Shown here piece after piece: positions 46,497 through 58,689 of a stretch of 64,000 nt of DNA. This DNA is from Gonatopus flavifemur (lineage: Eukaryota > Arthropoda > Insecta > Hymenoptera > Dryinidae), in NCBI GenBank assembly GCA_018340375.1, contig JAFFJZ010000047.1, positions 558,001-622,000 of the forward strand, written 5' to 3'. Numbering within the stretch: position 1 is the first letter of the stretch; each line of letters starts with the position of its first letter. Below the pieces are notes generated by a model that worked only from the letters and a program-made list of their open reading frames with translations, did no database searches and had not been told where the DNA came from. Position numbers and translations under genes: made by a program.

Positions 46497-47130
46497 TACA
46501 CGGAGAAAACGAAACATTAGTGAGTATTTTATCAAACACGAATGGCTCGTGTTATGAAAACAAAAGAAGTCTAACACCACTGGTGTCTGCGTAAGACATG
46601 AATCATTTGTGCCTTCACAACAGACAATACGGTGGACATGACTAATTCATGTCTATATATTGACCAGTAATGTTAAAATCCTTTTTTTTTTCATAACACG
46701 ATCCAATAAATATTTCGTATCTACAAGATATCTTTCACATTGTACAAATTAAAACTTACTTTCATCCTGAATATTAGTTGTTTTAAGATGTAGCCAGCAT
46801 TGCCAACCTCCTGTTTTTTTCCGATGTATTAGCGTCTCAGTTGTTGAATGGAATGGCCAATGACAGAAATTGAAAAAAGCAGGAGATGGCACCCCTGGAT
46901 GCCAATGGAAAACTAGGCCTGTTTCAACTAAAGCGCCAAAAATAAATGCCGACACTATAGAAAAGACTGAATTTCGGTCAAGTCTCCAAGTAAGATGCAG
47001 CGACATTCGGTACAACCTTTTACTGTGAGATACATTTTGGATTCAAAACATGTCTTTCAGACAGGAAATGTTTATTGGGGGGCCAGTCGTGTCGGAAACA
47101 TAATTATTGATGTTTAGTTTCCTCCGTGTA
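46497..47130. mobile_element. MITE with TACACGGAGRAAAC ends
   Basis: 634 bp, left TACACGGAGAAAACGAAAC and right complement TACACGGAGGAAACTAAAC. An uninterrupted relative of the insertion site (CTCCAAGTAAGATGCAG) exists at ~46988-47003, showing a TA target. It contains a second copy of the flanking repeat. Confidence 0.75.
46784..46910. mobile_element. Small insertion within the nested repeat copy
   Basis: The second repeat copy (46744-47000) has ~115 extra bases absent from the first copy (46345-46496), with imperfect inverted ends CAGCATTGCCAACCTCCTG and CAGGGGTGCCATCTCCTG. Possibly hAT-like. Confidence 0.5.
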
Positions 47131-47460
47131 AGATGCAGTCTCGATCGATAAAGTCTGTTCCTACGTTGTATCTACCTACGTGGTATGATACGGAAGTGAC
47201 GTTTTTCACTAATGGAAAAGCTGCACTGACAAAATCAGTGAAACACCAGTACACTGTATATACAGCATAATTTCATCGTATTGGTTTTGATCACCACGCC
47301 ACAAATGGTGAAATTTGACTCGAATTAATTAAAAAAAAAATAAAATATCCCATGTGTGTAACGAGTGTCATTTGAACATCGAATAGATGTCCCGCGAGTA
47401 TCGAAAAGATATTCGAAATGATAACCTCATAGCCGACTGGAAATTATCATAGGGTCAACC

Positions 47461-47623
47461 CAGTGATGCCAGGAAAGACGGTGTGGACCGAAAAATCAGC
47501 TCCTCTACAATGCACACGATGAAACTTTCGTATCCATGTGAATCACACGTATACGAACGTGTTATTGTGTGAACAATGGAAATGCTGATTTTTCGGTCCG
47601 CACCGTTTTTTCTGGCATCACTG
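47461..47623. mobile_element. hAT-type MITE (CAGTGATGCCAG ends)
   Basis: 163 bp with ~40 bp inverted ends starting CAGTGATGCCAG. Exact 8 bp duplication GGTCAACC at 47453-47460 and 47624-47631. The termini match the 3.6 kb foldback at 12356, so both may use one transposase. Confidence 0.93.
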
Positions 47624-47639
47624 GGTCAACCTGACATAT

Positions 47640-47892
47640 GCACGGAAAGAAGAAAACAGTACTGGTTACTGTCCATAACAGCGATCAGTTGAAAAACAAA
47701 TGAAAACACGCTTAGATGATAGAGGTTAGCACGATCACAGTGATGTGTACTGCAGTGAAATTCGTCAATGCTGCTTGGACATTAACGGTTACTGGGAGAC
47801 GCAGTAATGAACGGCGTGAATTTTATTTTTCATTCTTTCCAATGAATCACTGCGATTCATAGTAACCATTACTGTTTTCTTCTTTCCGTGTG
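47640..47892. mobile_element. MITE with CACGGAAAGAAGAAAACAGT ends
   Basis: 253 bp with inverted ends that continue TGGTTACT. Lies directly beside the previous MITE. Confidence 0.75.
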
Positions 47893-49861
47893 GTGAAGAC
47901 CCAACAAGGTCCTCCGAAATACGGTATACCTGCTGAAATCCTAATCAGGATTGGATCTGGATGCCCCACGTAGGGATAAGCCCATTTGATCCTAATTAGG
48001 TTTCCCTTGAATTATCCTAGAAGGTTGAAATAGGTTTTCCTCGTTGTAATCTCATCAAGACCTTGTTAGGTTATCCTGAGATTATGAACATGTATGTTTA
48101 CGAACATGTTTATAAAGCATAGTTTAATAAGGTGAATGCAAAAATGTCTCAATTTTAGATTTTATACTCCTTGGTGAAATAAATTTTCTCTAAATTAGGA
48201 AAATATTTCTGAACAAATGTCAACTGTGCATATCTTTCAAGTTAGATCTCTCCATGCCGAATGCAACATTTTTGGGTTGTGAATTTCCTGTTCACATCCC
48301 AATTCAAATTTATTCTGGAGGGTTTGGTATGAGATTCTGCATCAAATCCTTATTAGTCTTGCCTCATAAGGTCTTTATATTAGTGAAGCGTGACTTGACT
48401 TGTCAGGTCCTGACGTGGTTGTTTTGACAGGAACTGGGTTGGATCAAAGTTGACCTGATCTGGTCCATGGGGTAAATTTCTAGTCGGGTATTACCAGATT
48501 TTGGGATTCACTGCATATTAACAACGTATCTTAGGACTTGCATGATCAAATGAGATTGCATTCATTCCTTTCCGAACTAATTGGTTGGGAAGAGATGAAA
48601 CGATACTTCCCAACAGCCCCTACGATCACACAACATGACAAAAAATTACACGCCTGTGTTTGCTGCATGCGACATCATTAGATAAAAGGAAAGGTGAAGT
48701 GTTTTTCTTAGCACCTCTCTTTTCATCCAACTCCATCGTATGCGAAAAACGCTCGCGTGTTATTTCACCCTTAAGTTGCCCTGGCATGGACGGGAATTTC
48801 TGGGGAACGGAACAAAATCGAAGAGTGCCATTGGTTCCTTAATAGTAACTTATTAAGCTTCCCTCAAAATGCTCTAGGAATTTCATCTACATGAGCTTCC
48901 TATCTCCGTTGTTTGATTGACGTATTTATGTCGTTCGTGTTCTGATTGGCTTGTCATTCTATACGTACAGTGATTGGTGATTTGTTTCAACGACCGATTT
49001 CATCTATTTGTTTGTATACAATATTTTGAAATTTCTAATTTGAGAAAAAAAGCTTCGACATTTTGCGTCATCATGCACGGAGAAAACTGGAATAGTGACG
49101 TTCACCATTATCGTTTAGTAAAACCTTGTTTCGTTGAAAGCACTAAGCAATCAATTTATTCTACTAAATATGATTCAGTAAAGGTTCGTGATTTCAACAA
49201 AACGGTGCAGTAGTCCATGTATGATCAATATTACGGATGGTACAGTTAGTTTGACTGACTCAATTGCCTTTACTACGCTGTTTAGTAAAAATAACTATGT
49301 TATTCGCGCTCGAGCGGAGTGAACCGAAACAAGTGGAACATAACCGAATATACGAACTCTCCTCGCTTACCGACACTGTTTTGTTTATAAACGATTTTTC
49401 TTCTCATGAATGTGTTAATGGCAGGAAAGGAGTTGATGATAACTCGTACATGGAATATGCCTATCATGATTCTCGTCTTAATAATCAAAACTTCACAAAA
49501 TCAATTTATTTAGAAAATCTAAAATTGTTTCAACAGTATCCTCTAATCATAAGTTCTCCAAACACTTATAAGAGATACGCAAAGCTAGCAAAATTATATG
49601 TTCAGTTTAGCACAAGTGGTATACGCGTTAGGTAGTGTAGGTAGGTAGGTAGGTAGGTAGGATGTTGAGATTCGATTCCCGCTTTCAGCACCCTGAATGT
49701 CATGTGCAATCGATGTTCGATGCTACAACTTCACGCTCAACTAAACAGTAGAGAATGCCAAGCAATCAAAATTTTTGCTGCTTTGGGAAATTATTTCTAA
49801 ACACAACATTAACAACCTTCATAATATAACGAAAAATTTTTTTATTGTTGAATCGAATTCA
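47893..49861. other. Intron DNA, no supported gene
   Basis: 47900-48480 has weak repeated words (CCTAATCAGGA, CCTAATTAGG) and a 49637-49661 (GTAG)n microsatellite. The 123-codon frame at 49264-49635 has no recognisable domain. Confidence 0.4.
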
Positions 49862-50125
49862 TACACGGAGAAAAAGGAATTCGCTGTGGCAGCGAAATCT
49901 ACTTTTACTGGGTTCCTTTTGCCAGAGCAGCAAATTTTTTGCTGTGACAGCAAACTATTTGCTATTCCAGCAATCTTGTTAGCTGCGACAGCGAATTTTT
50001 AGCTGTGGCAGCAAAAAATGTTTGCTATCCCAGCAAAATTTGTTTGCTATTCTGTATATAATACTGAAAATTTGCTAGCGGAGTAAACATTCTTTGCTGC
50101 CACAGCTGAAAAATTGGTGTCTGTG
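49862..50125. mobile_element. MITE-like block with TACACGGAGAAAAA end
   Basis: Left end TACACGGAGAAAAAGG. The interior has many GCTGTG(G/A)CAGC and TTTGCTATCCCAGCA words in both orientations, making it strongly self-complementary. The right end is decayed. Confidence 0.5.
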
Positions 50126-50129
50126 AAGT

Positions 50130-50574
50130 TGGCATATCAAATGTCAGCATCGCACAAAAAAGCACCAGTTCTAGTCGCATCCACTGAAGTTCTACAGTTC
50201 TTGATAACTTACAACAATAGTTCCGGGTAAATTTGTGAAAAAAATCGATTTTGAAAAAATGATATGCTAAGTTCTTCTACAATATGACAGCATCGCAGGG
50301 GTAATGGAAGGAAATTGACTATATCTAGGAGTTCTAGGGATGATTGGGATGCGAGGATGTCAAAACAAGGGAGTTCTGATGCTAGGAGTGCTTAAGAAAT
50401 TTTTTTCGGGAATTAAATGAAGAGACATGAGGAGTTTTTCTACGATGTAGTAGCAGCGCAGGTGGAACCGCTGGAAGTGGACTATATCTCGGAGTTCTAC
50501 GGCTGATTGGCATGTGAGGATGTCAAGGAACGAGAGTTCTGATGTTGGGAGTAATCAGGGAGTCAATTGGGAGT
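50130..50574. repeat. Long repeat C, third copy, beside the satellite
   Basis: Shares ATCGATTTTGAAAAAATGAT and the AGTTCT-rich units with 36449-36900, then grades into 31 bp monomers. Confidence 0.6.
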
Positions 50575-51598
50575 CCCAGAGAATCGGGAGTTCCGACCAG
50601 CATATCATTGAGAATCGAGAGTTCTGATCAGCATATCCTAGAGAATCGATAGTACTGACCAGCATATCATTAAAAATCGATAGTTCTGACCAGCATATCG
50701 TTGAATATCAACAGTTCTGAGCAGCAATTCATTGGGAATCAATTGTTCTGACCAGCATATCATGGAAAATCGATAGTTCTGACCAGCATATCATGGAAAA
50801 TCAATAGTTCTGACCAGCATATCATAGAAAATCGATAGTTCTGACCAGCATATCATGGAAAATGGAGAGTTCTGACCAGCATATCATGGAAAATAGGGAG
50901 TTCTGATGAGCATATCATAGAAAATCGATAGTTCTGACCAGCATATCATGGAAAATGGAGAGTTCTGATGAGCATATAATATAAAATCGATAGTTCTGAT
51001 CGGCATACCATAGAAAATCGATAGTTCTGACCAGCATATCATAGAAAATCGATAGTCCTGACCAGCATATCATAGAGAATCGATAGTTCTGACCAGCATA
51101 TCATAGAAAATCGATAGTTCTGACCAGCATATCATAGAAAATCGACAGTTCTGACCAGCATATCATAGAAAATCGATAGTTCTGACCAGCATATCATTGA
51201 AAATCGATAGTTCTGACCAGCATATCATAGGAAATCGATAGTTCTGACCAGCATTTCATAGAAAATCGACACTTCTGACCAGCATATCATAGAAAATCGA
51301 TAGTTCATACCAGCATATCATGGCGAATCGATAGTTCTGACCAGCATATCATAGGAAATCGATAGTTCTGACCAGCATATTATAGGAAATCGATAGTTCT
51401 GACCAGCATATCATGGAGAATCGATAGTTCTGACCAGCATATCATAGAAAATCGATAGTTCTGAGCAGCATATCATGGAAAATGGAGAGTTCTGGAGAGC
51501 ATATAATATAAAATCGATAGTTCTGATCGGCATACCATAGAAAATCGATAGTTCTAACCAGCATATCATAGAAAATCGATAGTCCTGACCAGCATATC
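50575..51598. repeat. 31 bp satellite, block 1 (forward)
   Basis: About 32 monomers of the consensus GACCAGCATATCATAGAAAA then TCGATAGTTCT. Variation is greatest at the left edge and drops inward. Interrupted at 51599 by a 7.1 kb insertion. Confidence 0.95.
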
Positions 51599-52852
51599 TG
51601 TCACGTCTAGAACTTTTGAAGGTCCTTGACGCTACTGCGGGGTTAAAGGATCGTAGAATTCAAAATTTGATTTCTAAAACCCCTTGTTTATAGAGTTCCC
51701 CGTTTTAGTGATAATGCAAGGACCGGGGATTTAGAGATTCTGAGACGATTATTATGTATATATATATATATATGTGAGGTTGTTGAATCTTCACATTTCT
51801 GGTATCGAATGATTCATTGGTTCTTGTATTTGAATTTGAATCCCGCAGGTCGATCTATTTGCGTAGATCGCAATCCGCTGAATTGATTGGTGCAATTGAT
51901 TTAGGGTGACAACGGTGTGTCCCCTGTGTGTATACTGACCTAATGTTGTGATAGAAATGTCATAACATGTGTGTGTACACTATCCTAATGTTATGTTAGA
52001 AATGTCAAAACATTTCTGTGTACGTGTGTGCATATGAAAGTGTAGGGTAAGTATTTCAAATATTAAGGTGAGTAATTTTAATTAAGATTTAATTAATAGA
52101 TCCAAATCTGTATTCGTTCCCTTTCTATTCAGATGTGAAGAGATAAGGAACAAATGTGGGTACTTCTACGTAGAAGAAACTTAGAGATGGGAAAAAGTCT
52201 TCTTCGATGGAGTTCTACGTAGGAATCAGTTCCAAGGTAAGTCTTGATGTAATATATACATCTCAACTCCTTATTTCAATAGAATTGCATAAATGAAGTA
52301 CATTCACTTATTGGTTTCTTTAGGGTATTGTATATTTTAATACTTGTTGTAAAAAAAAGAGGGGTAGTCGATATACTCGTTCTGTATATTTTGTATGTTT
52401 TAACTTTAATTCTAATTACTATTGGGTTTTTCAGTTGAGGTAAGATGTACTTTTCTTGACTCGTCCCCTGCTACCTTTGGAATTGTACCACCGAGTAGCA
52501 ACAAGAGTCATCAAGGGGGTATCATCGAACCAGGTACGTATGAGTGTATTATGCTAGTATGAATAAATTAGTTATTTTAGTTGTAGAAAGTTTCATATGT
52601 TATGAGACTTTTGTATTGTGTTTAATATAATGATTGTTTCAGTTTCCTGGAGAATTACTTCATCAACTGACCTCGGCTCTGCCTTCTGCCCTTAGCAACT
52701 TGAAGAACATCCAGCGTCACCAAGTTCTTGGGTAATAAAGTGTGCAATCTCCAGATAGGTAAAAACAGTATCGATTATAATATCACATGTAACCTTTCCC
52801 CGTAAGAAAGTTCTAATGTGAATTAATTCTTTAGGCATTGTATTCCATGGCG

Positions 52853-53038
52853 GTGGGATTTATGTATCGCCAACCAGGGAGGGTCTCTCTCTCTCTCGCT
52901 GAGAAGGTTTGGATAGAGCCGTTGGATTCCAATCTCCTTCCTCCTTGAAGAATTCAATTGGAACGTCAACTCTTCCTTCTACCTTGACAGGATGTTTTAC
53001 GGGTAGTGTATTGATATCCATCAATTCATTTACATACC
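52853..53038 (-). CDS. Possible exon in copy B
   Basis: After a TTGTATAG acceptor: YVNELMDINTLPVKHPV...VDVPIEFFKEEGDWNPTAL, then a stop at 52860. Amino-acid content looks protein-like, but no family is recognised. Could be a 3' exon of the ORF at 55044 or a decayed gene. Confidence 0.35.
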
Positions 53039-53269
53039 TATACAAATGGAAATTAGGGCTTCTAGTTCAGTGTAAATGCATGTAAAAGGTGAAATTCTTA
53101 TGTGTCAAAAGTTGAGTGAAGTGAAATTTTTCTATAGCGATTCTCTTAAGTCGTTACAGTAAATTCAGTGTTCTGGTGTAGTGTGTTATCCTTTTGTGCT
53201 TTCTTACAATCTTTTATGTTATTAATGATCAATGTGAGAGGGTTTAAAAGTGTACAAGTGCTCGTTCTA

Positions 53270-54640
53270 AATTGAAGTGGTGAAAAATGTCAGAAAGTGC
53301 TTTTGAGGTTGCGACGACAAAAACTAAAGTAGTGTGATTTCAAGTTCAGTGAATTAGGTGTGTGTAGTGTTTGTAAGTGGTTTTGTTAAGCCTTTAGGGC
53401 TTAGACAAAGTTGTCTACCAAATTACAGTCAATTCGAAGTGACAGTTTCGTCACTGTGAACAGTTTAAATTGTAATTTCTCAAGAGACGAGAACATTAAT
53501 TTTCAAGAATTGTGTTTTACGGATGTGAAGTGTTTAGAGTTGATTTGGTTAAGACTGTGGCATCGAGATAGACTACTATACTGAATTATAGACAATTTGA
53601 AGTGACAGTTTCGTCACTGAGAACAGTTTAAATTGTAATTTTACAATAGACGAGAAGTTTAATTTTCAAGTTTTGTGTTCTACGGATGTGTAGTGTTTTA
53701 TAGTGGTTTATTCTGTACTGTGGAGTGGTGTTTAGTGTAGTTGTGGTTTTTGAAGAAGTTTAGAATGATGAAAACTGTCATAACTCGCTTTTGAGGTTGC
53801 GACGACAAAGAAATAAAGTGGTGTGATTTCAAGTTCGGTGAATTAGGTGTGTGTAGTGTTTGTAAGTGGTTTTGTTAAGCCTGTAGGGCTTAGACAAAGT
53901 TGTCTACCAAATTACAGACAATTCGAAGTGACAGTTTCGTCACTGTGAACAGTTTAAATTGTAATTTCTCAAAAGACGAGAACATTAATTTTCAAGAATT
54001 GTGTTTTACGGATGTGGAGTGATAGCAATTGGCTTGGTTAAGACTGCGGTATCGAGATAGACTATTATACTGACTTATAGACAATTCGAAGTGACAGTTT
54101 TGTCACAGAGTGCATTTTAAATTGAGATTTTGCAAAAGACGAGAACTTTAATTTTCAAGTGTTGTGTTCTACGGGTGTGTGGTGTTTAAAATTGATTTGG
54201 TTAAGACTGTGATATCAAAGTGAACTATTATACCAACTTACAGACAATTCGAAGTGACAGTTTTGTCACTGAGTACGTTTTAAATTGAGATTTTGCAAAA
54301 GACGAGAACTTTAATTTTCAAGTGTTGTGTTCTACGGGTGTGTGGTGTTTAAAATTGATTTGGTTAAGACTGTGATATCAAAGTGAACTATTATACCAAC
54401 TTACAGACAATTCGAAGTGACAGTTTTGTCACTGAGTACGTTTTAAATTGAGATTTTGCAAAAGACGAGAACTTTAATTTTCAAGTGTTGTGTTCTACGG
54501 GTGTGTGATGTTTAAAATTGGTTTATTCTGTATCGTGAAGTGATGTTAAGTGTAGTTGTGGAATTTGAACAAATTTGAAGTGACAGAACTGTTCAGAAGT
54601 TCAGTTTTATGTTTGCGGTTATTGAAAAACCGTGAACTTT
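53270..54640 (+). repeat. ~163 bp tandem repeat, left block
   Basis: GACAGTTT(C/T)GTCAC recurs at 53441, 53604, 53930, 54092, 54256 and 54419 (spacing 162-164, one double). Units 54092-54580 are nearly identical. Confidence 0.9.
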
Positions 54641-55043
54641 TTCCTACAAGTTCAGTGTCTTAGTGAAGTGATGCGTTATAATTGATTCGAACTGGTTAAT
54701 AGTGATATTTTCAAGTAGTTTAAAAGATTCTAATGAATTAGAAATGATAGTTGTATTATAAGATGCTTTATAAGGTGCAGAAACAGATAACCGTGAACTA
54801 GTTTCTGTGTTTTTCAGGTTCTCGTGCAGCGATGAGAGGTATTTTTGGATTAGGTATTCGTGAAGGAATGATGTACTGATTTTTTTGGTTTCCCTGTGTG
54901 GAGGGTGATACCTCGTCTTAAGGGTGAATTTTATTATCCATTAATTTTCACAATATTTGGTATGAATTATGAACATGAATATAACTAAATTTATTTTTGA
55001 TTACAGGAAGTTATGGCTGTACACGCATATGCATTTACATGGC

Positions 55044-55456
55044 TTATAGGGATTCTAAACTACCGTCGACTATCCTTTGACACTGAGGACAGCGATTCAC
55101 ATTCCCTATTAATAATTCGCATGGGATTCTAGAAACACAAAAAACTGGCGGAGATGGATGGTTCCCTATTTCCCTATACTCGGCGATCTTCTGCCTCGTC
55201 CAAGCAGGAGGAGGACGGAGAGGAGTGAATCTAAACTTCGCGAAATTCAACGGATAATTAAGCTCACGTCGCCTAGCTTCTAATAAATCCAGATCTCTTT
55301 TGTCCCTAGATTGATTGGTGGCGAATTTCTTCCTTGCTCTTTCCGTAGGGAAGAGGAGACCGTTCTCCTCGTTTATCTGTCGATTTCGGATCCTTTCGCA
55401 AATTATTTTGATCCGGTCCTCAACTTCCTCTAAATCGAGAGACTTTAAATTTTGCA
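55044..55456 (-). CDS. Unrecognised ORF in copy B, Cys-containing C-terminus
   Basis: A 137-residue frame directly after a strong acceptor (TTCTTTTTTAG at 55458). Charged and helical first half (LDLEEVEDRIKIICERIRNR), then ARKKFATNQSRDKRDLDLLE, a Pro-rich FRFTPLRPPPAWT and a terminal NRCPQCQRIVDG. The double-Cys knuckle, the high charge and the splice signal make it look like a real gene of the mobile element. Upstream exons may lie at 55750-56120, where two overlapping open frames exist on opposite strands, and I cannot assign one. No known family comes to mind. Confidence 0.5.
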
Positions 55457-56639
55457 CTAAAAAAGAAGAAAGGAAAATATGAAACCTTGATTAGAATAAT
55501 TACACTCGATCGCTCGATATTGATGGTAAGAGAGAATTCATCGAAATTGAAATTGTCAAACGTTAAGTAAATTTATGCCACAAATACAAATAATTTTTCG
55601 CGATAACTTGATGAGAAAGAATTCAAACGAAATTGAAATTGTTAATGAAAAGTAAATTTATGCCACGAAACAAATAATTTTTCACGATAATTGGTTCACT
55701 TGAAAGAGTTGATTATATCTGGGAATACTATGTAAGTATTTCAGAGTTAATCAACTCACAAGACATAATTCGTAATAAATCCACTGCAAATATGGATTCG
55801 CTCGAATTTGTTACGAATCTCGTCTTGCTTTCTGCGATACACTTTGGGCGCTGATAACACGAAAACACACACGATCGCGGAAAATTTTACATTCAATGGA
55901 AAATACTTACTGGTAATTAGATTTTTAAAAAAAGAAGAAGAAAACAAAACTGTTGTTGGACACACGAAAATTGAAACTCGAGGTTTAAATTTCACGAATA
56001 CTTTGTACGATTATTTTCGTAGGGTTGTGAATGACTTGAAAACTATAAAGTGTTTCAAGATTTTCACAGGAGGTGGTTTTAGACGCGATGGAGAAGCTGT
56101 ACTCAAACTGAATAGAAACTGATTTGAAACTGAATTGAGACTGAATTGAGCTGTCTAGCCTTTTGGGCCTATATTTAAGGGCTGTCCCCCTCTCCGATTT
56201 TCCTTCCCGATGGACGCTTCCTATTCTTGTTTTTCCAGAGTTTCTCCGTCTTTTCGTTTAGGGAAAGGGATACGGGTTCTCCAAGTTTCGATTATCGATA
56301 CGCGCACCCTGTGTTCGTTGGAAATTGTGTGCATGGGTTACTATGTGTAAGAGAGAGATAGGGATATCCATTTCTTACACGTAGGACTTATTTCTATTTC
56401 TATAATTATTGGTTTGAATTATTGTTGTTGTTATTCCTAATGCTTATCACTTATGATTATAGTTAATTACATTTGTTGTTGTTTCTCTATAGAGGTTAGG
56501 GGGACCAATTTGGCAATATTTAATTTCCAATGTTTAATAGAAAAATAATTGGCGGTTTGTATGTATATACACGTGTGTATATAATATAACATAATAGTAT
56601 TTTCGGCAGGTAATAATTCTAGAGTGACAATTTGTGAAG

Positions 56640-57830
56640 AAACTGTATTTTCATTCTGCGATTCTATGAGTCGTTGAGCTAAATTTTCTAGGTTTTCATA
56701 GTTTTAATATTATAAAGTAGTTCCAGTGGTTTTATTTGGTTGTGTTGAGTGCCTATAACGTGTGTGTCAAGTGTTAGAAGATTTGAGGTGGTGCCTTACG
56801 AAGAAAGTGAATTTTTGTTCTGCGACTTAGTGAAAACCGCAAACTTATTTTGGTGTTTTTATATTCTAGTGCAGTGAATCATCTTTTAGTGGGATTATTT
56901 GTTCATTTAGGGTAAGTGTGACTTCCACATCAAATCCTGAAAGGTTTGAAGTGGAAGTTTTGAAGAAAACTATATTTTTAATCCACGACTCGATGAATTG
57001 CAATTTGAATTTGACGTATCCGCATAATTTCTATTGTGGAGAATTTTCCTAATAGTCTCATTTGACTGTGTAATATGATGGCAGAGTGTATTTAGAGTTT
57101 TAAAGGATTTGAGGTGGTAGATTTTTTGAAAACTCTATTTTGTATCTGCGACTCTCAGAGTCGCTTAGCTTGTTTTTGGAATTTTGATTATTTTGATATC
57201 GTGGAATAGTTTTAATGATCCTATTCCACTGTTTAATATAATTATGGTTTATAAATACATTCTCAAAAGATTTGAGGTGGTAGAACTTTGTAAACTCTAT
57301 TTTGTATCTGCGACTCTCAGAGTCGCTTAGCCTGTCTTTTAAAGTTTTGGTTATTTTGGTATCGTGGAATAGTTTTAATGGTCCTATTCCACTGTTTAAT
57401 ATAATTATGGTTTATAAATACATTCTCAAAAGATTTGAGGTGGTAGAACTTTGTAAACTCTATTTTGTATCTGCGACTCTCAGAGTCGCTTAGCCTGTCT
57501 TTTAAAGTTTTGGTTATTTTGGTATCGTGGAATAGTTTTAATGGTCCCATTCCACTGTTTAATATAATTATGGTTTATAAATACATTCTCAAAAGATTTG
57601 AGGTGGTGGATTTTTTGAAATTGTGTATTTTGTGGTTGCGACTCTCAGAATTACTATAATAATTTTGTAATTTTCGTGGTCTTTATATTGGAAATTGTTT
57701 CTAATGTTTTGATTTGAACATTTATGGCAATTGTACCTTGTGCTTCAAATATTAAAATATTTGAAGTGCAAGTTTTATTTGAATGTGAAATTTAACTCTG
57801 CGATTCTATGAGTCGCAACCTTTGATTTGT
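56640..57830 (+). repeat. ~163 bp tandem repeat, right block
   Basis: A GCGACT/GCGATT word followed by an AGTCG box recurs at about 56658, 56820, 56984, 57150, 57312, 57475, 57637 and 57803. Three central units are almost identical. The period equals that of the left block, and both share AAGATTTGAGGTGG-like words, so they are probably one ancient array. Confidence 0.85.
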
Positions 57831-58689
57831 ACATTTTTGCAACTTGCGTGTCATAAGAGATTTTCAATAGTTATATTTAGTTAATTGAACGAATTTTTCA
57901 ATGTAAGTTTGTGCATTTTCTTTGTCTTTGAAAAGAATTTTTTTTTTTTTAAATATTTCCTGTAAAAAAAACAAAGGGGCAGATAAATGCAGGGTTATTT
58001 CATAGTGTTTGAAGTTTCTCCTGCACATCTGTTTTATTGTTCGGTTTTATGACAAGGACTTGGTATTTCTTTAGTTTCTTCCATCGTTGTCATTTCCATT
58101 GTGAGGACAGATTTCAAACCTCGATTACTTTACTGTTGATTTTTAATTTCATTTGGTGCTGCAGTACTTTTATTACGGTTTTATCCTTTTTGAGTATCAA
58201 AGGAGGTTGGACTGTAATAAGGTCGAGTTTTAATTGATGACCGTTAGATTTTCTATCGGGCTGCAATCGAGTATTGAAATCTTATTCTCTTTAGGGTTTG
58301 GCAACGCTGGGTCTGACCATTTGTTTCCTTGTGTATACTCTCCCTTTTTTTTTATATGCGTTTTTACCATAGGATTCTCGACGCCTGCTCGACAACGGAT
58401 TTCTTTATCGAGGGTGGTCAGAGTATCCTTGGTTTGTTTGAAATAGATAAAAAAAAGGTTACTCATAGAGATCTCTGGAAACAAACAGATGTAGGAAATA
58501 CCAGTCTCTTGTAATTTGTTAGGTTTCGGTGCGAGGAACTATTTCGTATCTCTTCGTTTCATATGAAAATATATTTTCAGTCATTATGTTCCTTTAAACT
58601 ATAGAGAGGAGAAAAGAGAGGGAAGAGAGAAAAGAGAAAAAAAAAAAATATATGTATATATATATAAGTAGAAAGACATGATTACGTCA

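Larger units (their letters stand above)
51599..58689. mobile_element. Uncharacterised 7.1 kb insertion in the satellite (copy B)
   Basis: Starts TGTCACGTCTAG and ends GATTACGTCA, then CATATC, which also precedes it. Satellite monomer sequence continues across if it is removed. The ends give a short TGTSACGT inverted match, or TG...CA ends with a ~6 bp duplication. Inside: two blocks of ~163 bp tandem repeats around a minus-strand spliced ORF. Copy A in lipin shares its right part. I see no transposase, integrase or RT, so the class is unknown. Confidence 0.7.

Noticed and set aside
49264..49635. 123-codon plus-strand frame
   Set aside because: Looks somewhat protein-like but has no recognisable domain or splice context. 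Not enough to support a gene.
49660..49700. B-box-like GATTCGATTCCCGC
   Set aside because: No A box or cloverleaf at proper spacing. Next to a GTAG microsatellite.
55756..56122. Overlapping frames on opposite strands (79 and 104 codons)
   Set aside because: Neither has a recognisable domain. One could be an upstream exon of the ORF at 55044, but I cannot decide which.
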